A DNA stretch of 64,000 nt from Vibrio intestinalis (GTDB lineage Bacteria > Pseudomonadota > Gammaproteobacteria > Enterobacterales > Vibrionaceae). The notes beneath the pieces are model-generated. The model was given only the letters and a program-made list of their open reading frames with translations, searched no databases and had not been told where the DNA came from. Below are positions 55,017 through 64,000 of the stretch, piece by piece. The position numbers and the translations under genes are program-made. Numbering within the stretch: position 1 is the first letter of the stretch; each line of letters starts with the position of its first letter. The stretch covers positions 434,001 through 498,000 of the forward strand of contig NZ_JANAVY020000001.1 in assembly GCF_025195085.2 (NCBI RefSeq), written 5' to 3'.

Positions 55017-55778
55017 ATGAAAAAACTGATCCCACTGCTACTCTTCTTTGTTGCGATGCCAAGTTGGGCTGCGCGACAATTTGATATAGAAGTGATCATT
55101 TTTAAACGTGCAGTGGATGCCGAGCAGACGACTGAGTCTTGGCCAAACACGTTACCTAACATTGATATGACCAACGTAGGGAGCTTTAGTGACTCTAACT
55201 ATCGCTCACGTAAAGGGGCTTGGATGCTACCGCACTCCAGCTATAGGCTAACCAATCAAGCCCAGAAACTGCGTAACCATGCGGGCTTTCAAGTGTTAAT
55301 GCACAAAGCGTGGCGCCAAGGCGACCGTGGCCGTCTATCAGCGCCTGTTTTCCGTATTACCGGTGGCAAAGATTACTCTGCGCAATTTAACCGTGACGGC
55401 TCTCAGAAAGGCTCGGCAAACGAATCTGTCATTGATGGTGTTACAGAGCAATCGATCCCGGGCCCGCTGTATGAGCTTGATGGTAAGTTCCAAGTTTATG
55501 TAGAGCACTACCTATACGCAGATGTGGAATTAGACATTAAAGCGCCTAGCGTACGTGAAGTCACGCTTGAAGATCGTGAGATCAATATCAGCGATATCGA
55601 CAATGCTAGCAATACAGTTCAATCAGGTTTTATGACTGAAATTACGCCAACCGTGCACACGGAAGAGTTTCTTAAAAGCTATCGCATGGACCAAAAACGT
55701 CGTATGCGCAGTAGTGAAACCCACTTCCTTGACCACCCTCTTATGGGCATGATCATTCAAGTGCGCCGCGTCAACTAA
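55017..55778 (+). CDS. csiV: CsiV, periplasmic cell-wall-integrity protein
   Basis: 253 residues. Signal peptide MKKLIPLLLFFVAMPSWA; mature RQFDIEVIIFKR, GGKDYSAQFNRDGSQ and LDHPLMGMIIQVRRV are the family pattern. In Vibrio cholerae CsiV, encoded next to mfd, supports cell-wall synthesis through the LpoA/PBP1A pathway (established knowledge, as I recall it). The ATG at 55017 begins the signal peptide; an earlier in-frame start would overlap mfd by 56 bases. Closed by a terminator. Confidence 0.9.
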   Translation: MKKLIPLLLFFVAMPSWAARQFDIEVIIFKRAVDAEQTTESWPNTLPNIDMTNVGSFSDSNYRSRKGAWMLPHSSYRLTNQAQKLRNHAGFQVLMHKAWRQGDRGRLSAPVFRITGGKDYSAQFNRDGSQKGSANESVIDGVTEQSIPGPLYELDGKFQVYVEHYLYADVELDIKAPSVREVTLEDREINISDIDNASNTVQSGFMTEITPTVHTEEFLKSYRMDQKRRMRSSETHFLDHPLMGMIIQVRRVN

Positions 55779-55818
55779 CTGCTTATCCATTCTAGCTCGT
55801 TTCTGACGACTAAATAAG

Positions 55819-55851
55819 AAAAGCCTGACTTGTAAAAGTCAGGCTTTTTTA
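55819..55851 (+). terminator. Terminator of csiV
   Basis: AAGCCTGACT and AGTCAGGCTT stem with a six-base loop and U run. Confidence 0.9.
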
Positions 55852-55852
55852 C

Positions 55853-55893
55853 GCAAAAAAATACCCCAGTTGCTGCATAGCAACTGGGGTATT
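55853..55893 (-). terminator. Terminator of ppaC
   Basis: Arms ATACCCCAGTTGCT and AGCAACTGGGGTAT pair perfectly over 14 bases around GCAT; on the minus strand the stem is followed by seven U. Confidence 0.92.
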
Positions 55894-55917
55894 AAATCTT
55901 AATCAGCGTTAGCTAAA

Positions 55918-56823
55918 TTACACTAGCTCGTTTTGTAGCCAAGGCCAGCCTTGCTTCTTACGGCTTAGCGTGTTTTCCATCATCAGCATGCCATCTTTCT
56001 CATGCTTAACTAGCTTCTCTGCCCACTCACCTTTGTACAGCAGACGAGTTTGCGCTGTAGTGATGTCAGTTAGCATCACAGCTGCAAATGCTAGGCCTTC
56101 TTCGTTACAACGACGCTCAAGATCGACTTCTAGCTCTTCAATCATGCCGTCAACTTGCTCTAGTGTTGCAAGCTCAACTTGACCAACAACAACGTCACGA
56201 CTGTTGAATGGGTAACCTTTCAGATCTTTTTCTACAAGTTCAGCCGCTGATAGACCTTCGATGTTTGTTTTCGCGATTAGAAGATCTTTGATGAACGTAT
56301 CTACGTCCGTTACGCCTGCGATTTCTGCAAGCTCAGCCACTGCATCTTTGTCTTTTTGTGTACAAGTTGGAGACGCGAAACCTACTGTGTCAGACAAAAT
56401 TGCAGACATCATCAGCTTAGCGATTTGAGGAGTGATTTCATGACCTTCAATCTTGAACATGCCGAATAGTACTGTGTTAGTACAACCAACAGGCCAGATC
56501 CAAGCTTCCATTGGGTTCACTGTCATCACATCACCTAGACGGTGGTGGTCAACGATACCTAGGATTTCAGCTTCAGCCACATCGTCTGGTGCTTGAGCTA
56601 GATCTGAGTAGTCTACTAGCCAAATTTTCTCACCAGCTACAGAAGTGCGTAGTTCCGGCGTTTCTGCGCCAGCAACTTCTAGGATGTGCTGAGTTTCGCG
56701 GTTGATTTCGCCTTGACGGATTGGCATTGCTTCAACGCCACGTGCTTTTAGTAGCTCAGTTGCTACTAATGCACTACAAATACTATCACTGTCTGGGTTT
56801 TTGTGACCTACAACTAGAATCAT
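55918..56823 (-). CDS. ppaC: Manganese-dependent inorganic pyrophosphatase
   Basis: 301 residues of a family II (DHH) pyrophosphatase. N-terminal VVGHKNPDSDSICSAL supplies the first metal ligands; LVDYSD and GIVDHHRLGD hold the DHH motif; the C-terminal NTLSRKKQGWPWLQ has the SRKKQ phosphate-binding motif. It hydrolyses pyrophosphate with manganese and is typical of vibrios in addition to Ppa. AGGAAG precedes the ATG. Single-gene unit. Confidence 0.96.
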   Translation of the reverse strand: MILVVGHKNPDSDSICSALVATELLKARGVEAMPIRQGEINRETQHILEVAGAETPELRTSVAGEKIWLVDYSDLAQAPDDVAEAEILGIVDHHRLGDVMTVNPMEAWIWPVGCTNTVLFGMFKIEGHEITPQIAKLMMSAILSDTVGFASPTCTQKDKDAVAELAEIAGVTDVDTFIKDLLIAKTNIEGLSAAELVEKDLKGYPFNSRDVVVGQVELATLEQVDGMIEELEVDLERRCNEEGLAFAAVMLTDITTAQTRLLYKGEWAEKLVKHEKDGMLMMENTLSRKKQGWPWLQNELV

Positions 56824-57010
56824 CTTTCTTCCTACTTAAAGCTTATTTCGCCTCTTAAAAGGCATTTACTCACAAAGGCCGTTACTTTACCTGATTTAAA
56901 AAATTTGTCATTGGTTAGAAATAAGAAAACTGTAACCACTCTATATTTAGTGCAATCATTTTCTTATTTTCAGACGAAGATTTATCGACAATATTCACCC
57001 CATAAAAACA

Positions 57011-57044
57011 AAAAGCCCTCAAACGATTATTTGAGAGCTTTTGA
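57011..57044 (-). terminator. Terminator of the receptor/ABC/protease locus
   Basis: AGCCCTCAAA and TTTGAGAGCT pair with one mismatch around a six-base loop; five U follow on the minus strand. Confidence 0.75.
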
Positions 57045-57057
57045 CAGCTATCTTGTT

Positions 57058-59832
57058 TTATTGTTTAGGCATTAATACCGCTTCAAAGGCTTCAGCATTT
57101 CGCAAGAAAGGCAATACCACCGCATCAACCGATGCTTTGGTCGCTTTCTCATTAGCAACAATGCCTGAGCGAACTAAATCTGGGCTATCAACTAGCATGT
57201 AGCTCTTTTCAAGTGCATCTAACATGCCCAAATCAGAACGAATATAACGATCCATTTGGTCTTGACGTTGAACGCGTTTATTTACCAGAGCTTCGCCATC
57301 TACGCCCTGTTTAGACACTTGCTCTAATACTTGATGAGTTAAAGCAAGCAGCTCATCAACACGTTCAGGCGCACATGAAAATTGGATTCGCCCTTCTGCT
57401 TGAACAGAGTCTGCATCTTGCCAGAACCAGCTAGATACGCTGTAAATCCCTGACGCTTGTTCACGCAATTTTAAACGCAGTTGCTCTTGTACTAGCTCGC
57501 CACCCATTTCTAAATAGTAAGCGTTATCTGGTCTCCACTGGCTATCCATGGTGAGGTAGAGCTCTACTTCTGCTCTCGGCTCTAATGATGTTTTAGCGGT
57601 AAATCGCTGCTGCGGCGATTGCGCTTTTATCATTGTTGGCTCACGCTCTTGCTGACGAACAGGCACTGACGCAAGGTATTTTGCTGCTAACGTTTCTAGC
57701 TCGCGCGGTGCGATATCCCCCACGATGAAGTAAGTAAAATCTGTTTTATCTGCCACATAGTGTTGGTACACATCTGATAACTCTTGTGCACTAATATTCT
57801 CTACTACATCGCTGTTTTCACTGTAGACCGTTTCAATACCTGGATAGCGCAGTTCTGATACATCACGAACAAACTCATCTTCAGCATCTAAGCCCACTTG
57901 TCTTTCTTCAACGCGGTACTGGTTCAGTGCTTTTTCTGATACAAGGTTCTGACCTAGTTTTAGGTGGAACAGAGTAAACATTTTGCTCAAACTGTCTGTC
58001 TTTGCCCAACCAGAGAAACCTTGTTGGTAGTTGCCCATCAAAGTCGACATCACTACAGGGTTACCTCTAAAGATGGTTTGCAGATCTTGCAGTGGCAATT
58101 CGCCCACACCGGTTTCATCGACAAGGTATGTTGCCATACGTAGTTTATGGTAATCCTCTGCGGGGATAGAACGTAAGCCACCTTTTGTCAGCGCTTTAAA
58201 ATGAACCTGACCAGGATTGCTATCACTGTAGCGGTAAATCAACTTGCTACCATTGCTTAAGCGATATTCAGTAAGGCGGTACTTCGCCCATTGCTTCTCT
58301 TTCTTAACCGTACCTGATGTTAAATCCAAAATAGGTAATTGAGCGCTATTCTCATCAATAGACCATTGAGGTTGCGACTCGGCCATTGAGCTTTTCCACC
58401 ACGACTCAACGTGATTAACAGGTAATGCTTGCTGCTCTTCACTAATCGGGTGGGTAGTCAGTAACAAGCGAGATTGGGGCTCAAAGATTGCTTTCAACTG
58501 CTGATTCACTTCTTCGCTAGTAATCAAGCTAAGCAGTTGTTGATTCAGACGATATTGATCTTCAGGGTTAATCAACAATTGTCCACTTGCCGCAGACATC
58601 ATCAAATCTCCCGCTAAATCAATACTGTATTGCTTGTCGTCTTTGCTTGATTCAACCAATCGTTGCAGACGTTTTATCTCTCCTTTCACTTCGGCATCAC
58701 TAAAGCCATGCTGTTGTACTTGGGCGATAAAATCGAATAACTGCTGAGTCGCGTCTTGATAATCCGGCACTGAAAGTTGCAGTGAAAACACAGATTGGCT
58801 AGTTTCACGACCTAAGTTAGACGAATAGAAATTGGCTGAGCTGATCGAATGATCGTCATTTTGCTCCCAACGTTGAAGACGCACATTCAGCAAACGCGTC
58901 GCAATTTGGCTAACTAAATCTTGGCGATATCTCGCAACAGTATTTTCCGGCTCAAAGTCAGAGAAAAAGCTGAGTTCAACTGACGGCGTTGAAATACCCG
59001 GCTCACTCACGCTTGCTGTTCGCCAATGTTTTTTTAGTGGAATACTGTAATCGACACTTTCTAGCTCACTTTGAGGCTTAGCTTGGGCCGAAAGTCTTTG
59101 TTGTACTTTTTTTAGAATAACCTTTTCATCGATATCACCGACCACCACGATGGACATATTGTCAGGGCGATACCAACGGTGATAAAAATCGGCCACTCGA
59201 TATTTGGAAACGGTTTTTATCGTCTTTGGGTCACCAATCGGGTCGCGTTCAACATAACGAGACCCAGCCATTTCGATCGCACTTTTTTTATCACCTAAAC
59301 GCAACATAGGTCCAAGTCGAGCACGCCACTCTTCAAGTACAATTCCGCGCTCTGCATCCAAATCACCTTTAAGCATGGTCACATTACCCGCCCAATCAGT
59401 CACGATATCTAATGCAAGATCAATAGTCTTCGTATCATTACTCGGTAAATTTAAGGTATAGACCGTGTTCTCAAAGTCAGTGAATGCGTTGATGTCTGCG
59501 CCAAACTTCATTCCCGCTTTTTCAAGCTCAGAGATCACTTGGTTGCCTGGATAGTTTTTAGTACCGTTAAATGCCATATGCTCAACAATATGGGCAACAC
59601 CACGCTGATCATCATCTTCGTTCATCGAACCAGCGTTAACCACGAAGCGGATATATACTCGATCTTCTGGAGTTTGGTTATCTGCAATGTAGTACTTGAA
59701 GCCATTTTCTAACTCCCCCGTCATCACTTGCGAGTCGAACGTAAGCTCCGTCGGTAGGTTTTGTTGTTGTATGCTCTTACAACCCGCTAAGCCAATAACA
59801 AGACTTAGCAATGCAATTTTATAATTTTTCAT
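57058..59832 (-). CDS. M16 (PqqL/FusC-like) metalloprotease, lipoprotein
   Basis: 924 residues, close to E. coli PqqL (931). The start is a lipoprotein signal (MKNYKIALLSLVIGLAGC, lipobox Cys18), unlike a plain signal peptide. The M16 zinc site HIVEHMAFNG (His81, Glu84, His85) and the downstream Glu in ERGIVLEEW (near 160) are intact; an inactive second M16 half follows. By family knowledge PqqL and FusC degrade imported host iron proteins in the periplasm. It overlaps the ABC gene upstream by four bases (ATGA), so it is translationally coupled. It ends the three-gene locus. Confidence 0.88.
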   Translation of the reverse strand: MKNYKIALLSLVIGLAGCKSIQQQNLPTELTFDSQVMTGELENGFKYYIADNQTPEDRVYIRFVVNAGSMNEDDDQRGVAHIVEHMAFNGTKNYPGNQVISELEKAGMKFGADINAFTDFENTVYTLNLPSNDTKTIDLALDIVTDWAGNVTMLKGDLDAERGIVLEEWRARLGPMLRLGDKKSAIEMAGSRYVERDPIGDPKTIKTVSKYRVADFYHRWYRPDNMSIVVVGDIDEKVILKKVQQRLSAQAKPQSELESVDYSIPLKKHWRTASVSEPGISTPSVELSFFSDFEPENTVARYRQDLVSQIATRLLNVRLQRWEQNDDHSISSANFYSSNLGRETSQSVFSLQLSVPDYQDATQQLFDFIAQVQQHGFSDAEVKGEIKRLQRLVESSKDDKQYSIDLAGDLMMSAASGQLLINPEDQYRLNQQLLSLITSEEVNQQLKAIFEPQSRLLLTTHPISEEQQALPVNHVESWWKSSMAESQPQWSIDENSAQLPILDLTSGTVKKEKQWAKYRLTEYRLSNGSKLIYRYSDSNPGQVHFKALTKGGLRSIPAEDYHKLRMATYLVDETGVGELPLQDLQTIFRGNPVVMSTLMGNYQQGFSGWAKTDSLSKMFTLFHLKLGQNLVSEKALNQYRVEERQVGLDAEDEFVRDVSELRYPGIETVYSENSDVVENISAQELSDVYQHYVADKTDFTYFIVGDIAPRELETLAAKYLASVPVRQQEREPTMIKAQSPQQRFTAKTSLEPRAEVELYLTMDSQWRPDNAYYLEMGGELVQEQLRLKLREQASGIYSVSSWFWQDADSVQAEGRIQFSCAPERVDELLALTHQVLEQVSKQGVDGEALVNKRVQRQDQMDRYIRSDLGMLDALEKSYMLVDSPDLVRSGIVANEKATKASVDAVVLPFLRNAEAFEAVLMPKQ

Positions 59833-61532
59833 GCGTTTAATATTGCTTGTACTTTTGAATTTAATACCAACTCAGACTGAGCGGTCGCTTGCTCTTTATG
59901 AGTAATTTCTACGACGCGAGTCGCGTGTAATTGCTCGGCGATCACTTGTTTCATCTGAACGTAACTCTCAGGGTCTAATGCAGACAAAGACTCATCTAAA
60001 AACAGCCATTTGGGCTTATTGACTAAACATTTAGCCAGCATGATCTTTTGTAGCTCACCGCCAGATAATCTTTGCTGCCAATTGCTGACACTATCTAACT
60101 CCGCAGCTAGCTCTGGCAGTTCGGCAAGGTGAAGCGCCTCCACCAGTTCTTGGTGTGCACCATCAAACTCTGGTTTCGGGTAAATAAGCACCTGTTTCAA
60201 GGTCGCATTGGGCAAATAAGGCTTTTGCGGTACAAACATGCAATCGTCTTGCGCTGGCATTGAAACCTGCCCTGTGTGGTAAGGCCACACACCCGCAAAT
60301 GTTCTAAATAACGTGGTTTTTCCGCTACCTGATTTGCCTTTGATAACGGTCGACGCAGTGATCTCACCGCTTTGATGCTTCAAGAGGTCTTTGTAGCTCG
60401 GGGTATATAAATTGAAGTTCGACCACGTTGGGTTATCCGATACGCCTATATCGCTTTGGTCAGGCAATGTCTCTAACTGAGTTTCAAAGGTAATTAAACG
60501 GTCCGTTACTGCTTTCCAGTCAGCAACTGACTCATAAGAATCCACAAACCAGCTGAACGCTTCTTGCACACGATAAAAACCTGTGGCTGTTTGCATCATG
60601 TCACCTAGCTGTAGTGCGCCACTCATCAGGCGTGGTGACGCTACTAAATAGGGGAAAATACGGGCAATTTCGTTATAACCACTATTGAACGCACCATACT
60701 TCAGTTTCATTCCGGTTAGGTGCTGCCAGTTATGCCAAATCTTACTAAACAACTGTTGAGTACGTAGGTTCTCTGCCTCTTCGCCACGCTGCAATGCAAT
60801 TGATTCAGCGTGCTCGCGCACTCGCATTAGATGAAAACGAAAGTCTGCTTCGCTCTTTTCTTGCTCAAAGTTAAGCGGAATTAGTCGTTTAGCGATCTTG
60901 TGCGTCAACCACGTTCCGATGACCGAATAAACAATCGCAACCCAAACCATATAACCCGGAATAACCCACTGATTACCGGCAAACTCAAACTCTAAGCTGC
61001 CTGATAAATTCCATAAGATAATGGTGAATGAAAACAAGCTCGTTATCGTTCTCAGTAGCCCCAGCCCCATAGATAATGTTTGGTCGCAGAAATCACGAAT
61101 ATCTTGAGAGATACGCTGGTCTGGGTTATCGCTACTTGGGTAAGCAAGCTGATGACGATAAAGGCGCTGCCCGCCCAGCCAATTGCTAAGATAAGTATGG
61201 GTTAGCCATCGACGCCAACGAATACGCAACGTTCGTCTCAAATACTCTTCGGCTAAATCCACAATGGTATAGCCTCCCATAATGACAACAAACGTTGCCA
61301 ACATTGGCCAGAAATTGTGCCACTCTTCATTTTGCATCAGGTTAAAGAAATCTCGGTTCCAATTACTGTAAAGTACCGCGACTTCGACAATCAGATAATT
61401 GAGCGCAACGACACTGAGCAATAGTGCCCATGCTACTCGTTTTTCACTACTACCCCAGAAAGGTTTGGTTAACGTCCACACCTGATGCATGAAACGTTTG
61501 TCTCGCAACGCGAGTAAATTTGGGTTTGACAT
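59829..61532 (-). CDS. SbmA/BacA/YddA-type ABC transporter (permease plus ATPase)
   Basis: 567 residues, close to E. coli YddA (561). Six membrane helices in the first 330 residues of the SbmA/BacA type (for example FVVIMGGYTIVDLAEEYLRRTLRIRWRRWLT, DNPDQRISQDIRDF), followed by an ATPase with Walker A IKGKSGSGKTT near 393, signature LSGGELQKIMLAK and Walker B WLFLDESLSALD. This class moves peptides or cofactors inward. In E. coli yddA sits with yddB and pqqL. It starts 90 bases after the receptor gene and overlaps the protease gene by four bases. Confidence 0.9.
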   Translation of the reverse strand: MSNPNLLALRDKRFMHQVWTLTKPFWGSSEKRVAWALLLSVVALNYLIVEVAVLYSNWNRDFFNLMQNEEWHNFWPMLATFVVIMGGYTIVDLAEEYLRRTLRIRWRRWLTHTYLSNWLGGQRLYRHQLAYPSSDNPDQRISQDIRDFCDQTLSMGLGLLRTITSLFSFTIILWNLSGSLEFEFAGNQWVIPGYMVWVAIVYSVIGTWLTHKIAKRLIPLNFEQEKSEADFRFHLMRVREHAESIALQRGEEAENLRTQQLFSKIWHNWQHLTGMKLKYGAFNSGYNEIARIFPYLVASPRLMSGALQLGDMMQTATGFYRVQEAFSWFVDSYESVADWKAVTDRLITFETQLETLPDQSDIGVSDNPTWSNFNLYTPSYKDLLKHQSGEITASTVIKGKSGSGKTTLFRTFAGVWPYHTGQVSMPAQDDCMFVPQKPYLPNATLKQVLIYPKPEFDGAHQELVEALHLAELPELAAELDSVSNWQQRLSGGELQKIMLAKCLVNKPKWLFLDESLSALDPESYVQMKQVIAEQLHATRVVEITHKEQATAQSELVLNSKVQAILNA

Positions 61533-61622
61533 AAATACCTACAAACGAAAAAGCAATCAGTCGCTTAGCGCCACTGATTGCTGAGAAATACCCGTAATTT
61601 TATTTATTAGAAATTCACGCGC

Positions 61623-63965
61623 TTAGAACTGGTAACCAAGTTCTAGCCAGAATTGACGGCCAGGAGTATAAAGACCGTATTCAGAGTCAACACCACCTTT
61701 GATTGCCGTTTTACGGACTTGGTTTAGCACGTTAAGGACATCAAACTGAACATAAATATCGTGAGCACCATAGATGGTTGGCTGCCAGCGTAGACGGCTG
61801 TCCCACTGAGTATGTGAGCCGAAGTTGTAACTCTTGTAAAAGTTATCTTCTACATGCTCATAACCTTTGGTTGGCGCTTTAATAAAGACTTGGTTTGACC
61901 AATTCAAATCGTATTCTGGAACTTGCATATCCAAGTTAACTCGCACCACCCATTCTTCGGTGCTGCTATTAATTTTTTGCTCCATTTCTGAATACTTCAT
62001 TTGTTCACCATCGAGGTAAACTAACTCGTTCGGATCCAATCTTTTATCGATATCTGAGCGATCTGACACCAAGTAATCCGCACCAACAGAACCATTCCAA
62101 TAGGTTGGTCCTGCAACAAATGGCACTGTATTACTTAGTTGAAGAGTGTAAATATCAACATTGAAATCATCCATGTTGGCAAACACATCAACTTTGTTTC
62201 CGCCAATATCAAACTCACGAGATTTGATTGAGTCTTTGTTTTTACGTTTCACATAACGTGCGGTCATAGTGAATTGACTGAAGTTATGATCAACCCCGAG
62301 CATCAGTTCATCAGCATGAGGCGTTTTAAGTCCCTCAATTTCTGCATAGTTACGCGTATGATCATCATTGAGTTTTAAAATTTCACCCGCAAGCTTCATT
62401 CCGGCAAATGAACGACCGTAATAACGGTTTAAGCCCAAATTCAGTCGAGTTGTAGGCAATACTGTCCAACTAGCAGCAAAACGAGAAGCGACGTTATTGT
62501 TGTCCAAGTAGTCATCACGGTCGTACCTTACACCCGGTCTGAATGTAAAATCTCCCCACGTAATTGAGTCGTCGATATAGAGAGCATAATTACTATAGCC
62601 AGTATGGATATTGCCCGCGCGGATAACCGAAGTTTCATCCAAAAGCACCATATCAAACTCACTCATCTCAATGATATTGCGCTTCTTGCTCTCTTTATCA
62701 CGACTAAAATCAAAATCAGTTTTCTGGTAAGACGCTCCCATAGATACGCGATGGTCAGTTTGGCCAAACTTCAACGCATCTAAGGCGTAATCCAGTGCAT
62801 AGTTGTAGTTCTGCTGCGTCAGCTGACTATCACCATGACCGCCCGTTTCGAATGCCATATCAGTAGAAACATCGGTGCGAAACTCTACGTAATTGGAATT
62901 GGTTTCAGTTGAGTCATAAATATTGTCATACGCCGCAGTGGCGGTTAGCCAGCCGTTACCTAAATACTGATTCCATCGAACGGTTGTACCATAGGCGGAA
63001 TGTGAGTCTGTCGAGTTGCTATCAATGTTATCAGCGAAGTATTTACCTTCTTGATAGTCCGAATAACGAAAACCGACTTCTAACGTGCGATTCACATCCG
63101 GAGTCCAATTAAAGTTCGCTAGCCAGTTATCTGATAAGCGCGTGTGGTCTTGTTTATCTGTCGCACCCTCTTTAGAGATCATTCGTGTTTGCTCAATGGC
63201 TGACTCTCGGCGACTAAAACCAATCACCATACCAATCTCGTCAGTCAGACCCTTTTGAACCGCTATCGAATAGAAATCTTTGCCGTAGTTCGGCTGAAAT
63301 TCAGCATCTGAGCCATTCGGAACTTTACTATCGACGTGACTTTTAATGTGCTCATCAACTTGCATCGATGCCCATGAAGAACGAGTGGTACGATAACGAG
63401 CTTGAACCCCGTCATTACCGTCGTACTGACGAGTTTCAGCAACCACTGCACCACCAGTAAAACCGCCAAATTTGGCTGGTACATTACTGCTATATATTTC
63501 GATACCTTGGAGTAAATTGGCATCTAAGTAATACGCTTGTTCTGAACTTGAGCCAGGAATCGTCTTCATTGCGCCATCAAAAAACGTTTGTTCTGGATCG
63601 AGGTCATTATTAACATTGATACCATCAATCAAATACGCCGTTTGCGATGCATCAGCACCGTTAATTTGAACGGATTCAGGCTTAATCTCACCAGCTTTAA
63701 AGCCATCCGCATCACTTTGAGACAAGCGAACGCTCGGATTCATTTTTATGTAATCGCTCAGGTTACCGTTGCCTGATGGTGTCGATTCGATTTGTTCAGC
63801 ATCAATAGTTTGCTTTGCCGAAAGCTGATCATCACGTTTGTCTTTAACGACAACCGTGGCCGCATTTGTGGATTCAGTTTTATTTGTCGTTTCAGCTTGT
63901 ACCACGGCTGATGACAACACAGCAGCCACGCAAAGAGAAAGAATAGAAGGTTGTAAATGGCTCAT
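61623..63965 (-). CDS. TonB-dependent outer-membrane receptor, YddB/FusA-like
   Basis: 780 residues. Signal peptide near MSHLQPSILSLCVAAVLSSA. A TonB-box-like ATVVVKDK lies near residue 36, then a plug domain with PSGNGNLSDYIKMNPSVRLSQ and SVQINGADASQTAYLIDGINVNNDL, close in pattern to E. coli YddB as I recall it. A 22-strand-type barrel follows and ends FWLELGYQF with C-terminal Phe. Only 35 bases are visible upstream, with no strong ribosome site. By homology to FusA/YddB the ligand could be a protein such as ferredoxin; that is inference. Confidence 0.88.
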   Translation of the reverse strand: MSHLQPSILSLCVAAVLSSAVVQAETTNKTESTNAATVVVKDKRDDQLSAKQTIDAEQIESTPSGNGNLSDYIKMNPSVRLSQSDADGFKAGEIKPESVQINGADASQTAYLIDGINVNNDLDPEQTFFDGAMKTIPGSSSEQAYYLDANLLQGIEIYSSNVPAKFGGFTGGAVVAETRQYDGNDGVQARYRTTRSSWASMQVDEHIKSHVDSKVPNGSDAEFQPNYGKDFYSIAVQKGLTDEIGMVIGFSRRESAIEQTRMISKEGATDKQDHTRLSDNWLANFNWTPDVNRTLEVGFRYSDYQEGKYFADNIDSNSTDSHSAYGTTVRWNQYLGNGWLTATAAYDNIYDSTETNSNYVEFRTDVSTDMAFETGGHGDSQLTQQNYNYALDYALDALKFGQTDHRVSMGASYQKTDFDFSRDKESKKRNIIEMSEFDMVLLDETSVIRAGNIHTGYSNYALYIDDSITWGDFTFRPGVRYDRDDYLDNNNVASRFAASWTVLPTTRLNLGLNRYYGRSFAGMKLAGEILKLNDDHTRNYAEIEGLKTPHADELMLGVDHNFSQFTMTARYVKRKNKDSIKSREFDIGGNKVDVFANMDDFNVDIYTLQLSNTVPFVAGPTYWNGSVGADYLVSDRSDIDKRLDPNELVYLDGEQMKYSEMEQKINSSTEEWVVRVNLDMQVPEYDLNWSNQVFIKAPTKGYEHVEDNFYKSYNFGSHTQWDSRLRWQPTIYGAHDIYVQFDVLNVLNQVRKTAIKGGVDSEYGLYTPGRQFWLELGYQF

Positions 63966-63979
63966 GATTTGTAGTTATC

Positions 63980-63993
63980 AATAACAAGTTATT
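63980..63993. promoter_or_regulatory. Palindrome just upstream of the TonB-dependent receptor
   Basis: AATAAC-AA-GTTATT is a perfect 14-base inverted repeat 14 bases before the start codon. It weakly recalls Fur-box half-sites but is not a good match. It could be an operator; the promoter itself lies outside the window. Confidence 0.3.
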
Positions 63994-64000
63994 AAGAATG

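Noticed and set aside
1..64000. tRNA, rRNA, CRISPR array, prophage or IS element
   Set aside because: Read for on both strands; no cloverleaf, rRNA, repeat-spacer array, integrase or transposase pattern was recognised.

Overview
The window is a stretch of a Gammaproteobacterial chromosome, almost certainly from a Vibrio. Evidence: the protein sequences of KdsB, LpxK, MsbA, ComEC, LolCDE, Mfd, PflB/PflA, YfbU and PrkA are of the Vibrio/enterobacterial type; a manganese-dependent DHH pyrophosphatase and CsiV are present; and gene order (DUF3360 gene, pflB, an LpxR-like gene, pflA, yfbU, then kdsB-lpxK-msbA-comEC, lolCDE, a PilZ gene, mfd, csiV) is typical of vibrios. The species cannot be named from this window. 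No rRNA, tRNA, IS element, prophage or CRISPR array was seen.

Layout. 0-3.3 kb: the start of a MipA/OmpV-like gene (cut by the window edge), a small acidic protein, a PhoD-like metallophosphatase and a TerB-like protein. 3.4-5.9 kb: a decayed patch, with a nonsense-mutated RRM gene, an AT-rich transglutaminase-like plus exported-protein pair, and a multiply frameshifted endonuclease/exonuclease/phosphatase relic. 5.9-8.3 kb: a chemoreceptor and a DEDDh exonuclease. 8.5-14.1 kb: a DUF2760/Hsp70/Hsp70 operon behind a sigma32-like promoter. 14.1-15.9 kb: a small exported cysteine protein, a DsbA-like oxidoreductase and a 3-methyladenine glycosylase-like protein. 16.1-22.7 kb: a tightly packed seven-gene operon (exported protein, MacB/Lol-type ABC ATPase and permease, LolA-like periplasmic protein, outer-membrane barrel, LytS-like kinase, LytTR regulator), preceded by a LytTR-like direct repeat. 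22.8-25.9 kb: an arginine-type ABC importer on the minus strand. 26.4-33.6 kb: anaerobic pyruvate formate-lyase region. 33.9-38.7 kb: yeaG(prkA)-yeaH-spoVR. 38.9-40.8 kb: a second chemoreceptor.

40.9-46.9 kb (minus): kdsB, a Trm112/YcaR small protein, lpxK, msbA and comEC; the first four serve LPS core/lipid A synthesis and export. 46.9-50.7 kb: a DUF2062 gene and lolCDE (lipoprotein release). 50.9-55.8 kb: PilZ protein, mfd, csiV. 55.9-56.8 kb: ppaC. 57.0-64.0 kb (minus): a TonB-dependent receptor, an SbmA/YddA-type ABC transporter and an M16 (PqqL/FusC-like) protease. Together these resemble the Fus/Ydd-PqqL protein-import and processing loci.

The best candidates for under-described biology are the LytTR-linked ABC/LolA-like/barrel operon, the receptor/ABC/protease locus at the right edge, the twin-Hsp70 operon, and the structured leader and palindrome in front of pflB. 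All functional statements rest on reading motifs and on remembered family knowledge; no database search was run.
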